Source: Nitrospirota bacterium (GTDB lineage Bacteria > Nitrospirota > Nitrospiria > Nitrospirales > UBA8639). From it: a stretch of DNA of 5,350 nt. Made by a program: the position numbers and the translations under genes. Positions 5,305 to 5,350 of the stretch are shown here, piece by piece. Under the pieces are notes generated by a model. It was not told the DNA's origin. It was given only the letters and a program-made list of their open reading frames with translations, and ran no database searches. The number at the start of each line of letters is the position of its first letter. Positions within the stretch are counted from its first letter, which is position 1. The DNA is taken from NCBI GenBank assembly GCA_029881175.1, contig JAOUNC010000225.1, positions 1 to 5,350 on the forward strand. Reading direction: 5' to 3'.

Positions 5305-5350
5305 GTGTCTGATCTTGTCGCCGTAGCCGATGCATCAAATTGGGATGGGG
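5305..5350 (+). CDS. 5' end of a gene, possibly thioredoxin (partial)
   Basis: A strong ribosome site AAGGAGG (5292-5298) lies six bases before GTG 5305, and the frame stays open to the window edge, giving (M)SDLVAVADASNWDG. This opening resembles the N-terminus of thioredoxins, which start with a short beta strand, then a D-x-N/S-F/W element before the first helix. The diagnostic WCGPC active site would lie beyond the window, so the identity is a guess. That a gene starts here is well supported by the ribosome site and the upstream promoter. Confidence 0.7.
   Translation, partial: MSDLVAVADASNWDG

Overview
The window reads as a chromosomal segment of a free-living Gram-negative (diderm) bacterium of moderate GC content. 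LptF and LptG, which export lipopolysaccharide, require an outer membrane. The mix of an lpt operon, a c-di-GMP-controlled sigma-28-type sigma factor, a SleB/CwlJ-type wall hydrolase and small secreted proteins would suit a member of the Nitrospirota. That placement is an impression from protein style and was not tested. No mobile element, tRNA, rRNA or CRISPR array was seen.

Layout, left to right. (1) Positions 1-51 hold the last codons of an upstream gene that overlaps the next start by four bases (TTGA). (2) lptF (48-1139) and lptG (1161-2252) form a tight operon for the inner-membrane part of the Lpt transporter. (3) A non-coding stretch (2253-2699) ends in a clear cyclic-di-GMP-I (GEMM-I) riboswitch aptamer (about 2515-2613) and an intrinsic terminator (2640-2670). 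(4) Directly downstream is a FliA/WhiG-family sigma factor (2700-3578). (5) Converging on it, one base away, is a SleB/CwlJ-type cell-wall hydrolase on the minus strand (3580-4131). (6) A divergent, AT-rich spacer of about 437 bases follows. (7) Then comes a small exported protein with a TPR-like region (4569-5138). (8) A likely sigma-70 promoter precedes the first 15 codons of a gene that may be thioredoxin (5305 to the edge).

The centrepiece is the riboswitch, terminator and sigma-factor unit. The aptamer has the family's ligand-pocket sequences, a six-base-pair stem with a GNRA loop, a second long hairpin and the GGTTACCGA 3' motif. A seven-base block in the aptamer core (2549-2555) is exactly complementary to the 5' side of the terminator (2638-2644). 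This suggests that binding of c-di-GMP frees the terminator and turns the sigma factor off. It would fit the general rule that high c-di-GMP represses motility, but here the control would act on a whole sigma regulon through RNA. A possible sigma-28-type promoter upstream (2363-2389) would add autoregulation. The naive long reading frame from ATG 2613 runs through the aptamer end and terminator and should not be used as the gene start.
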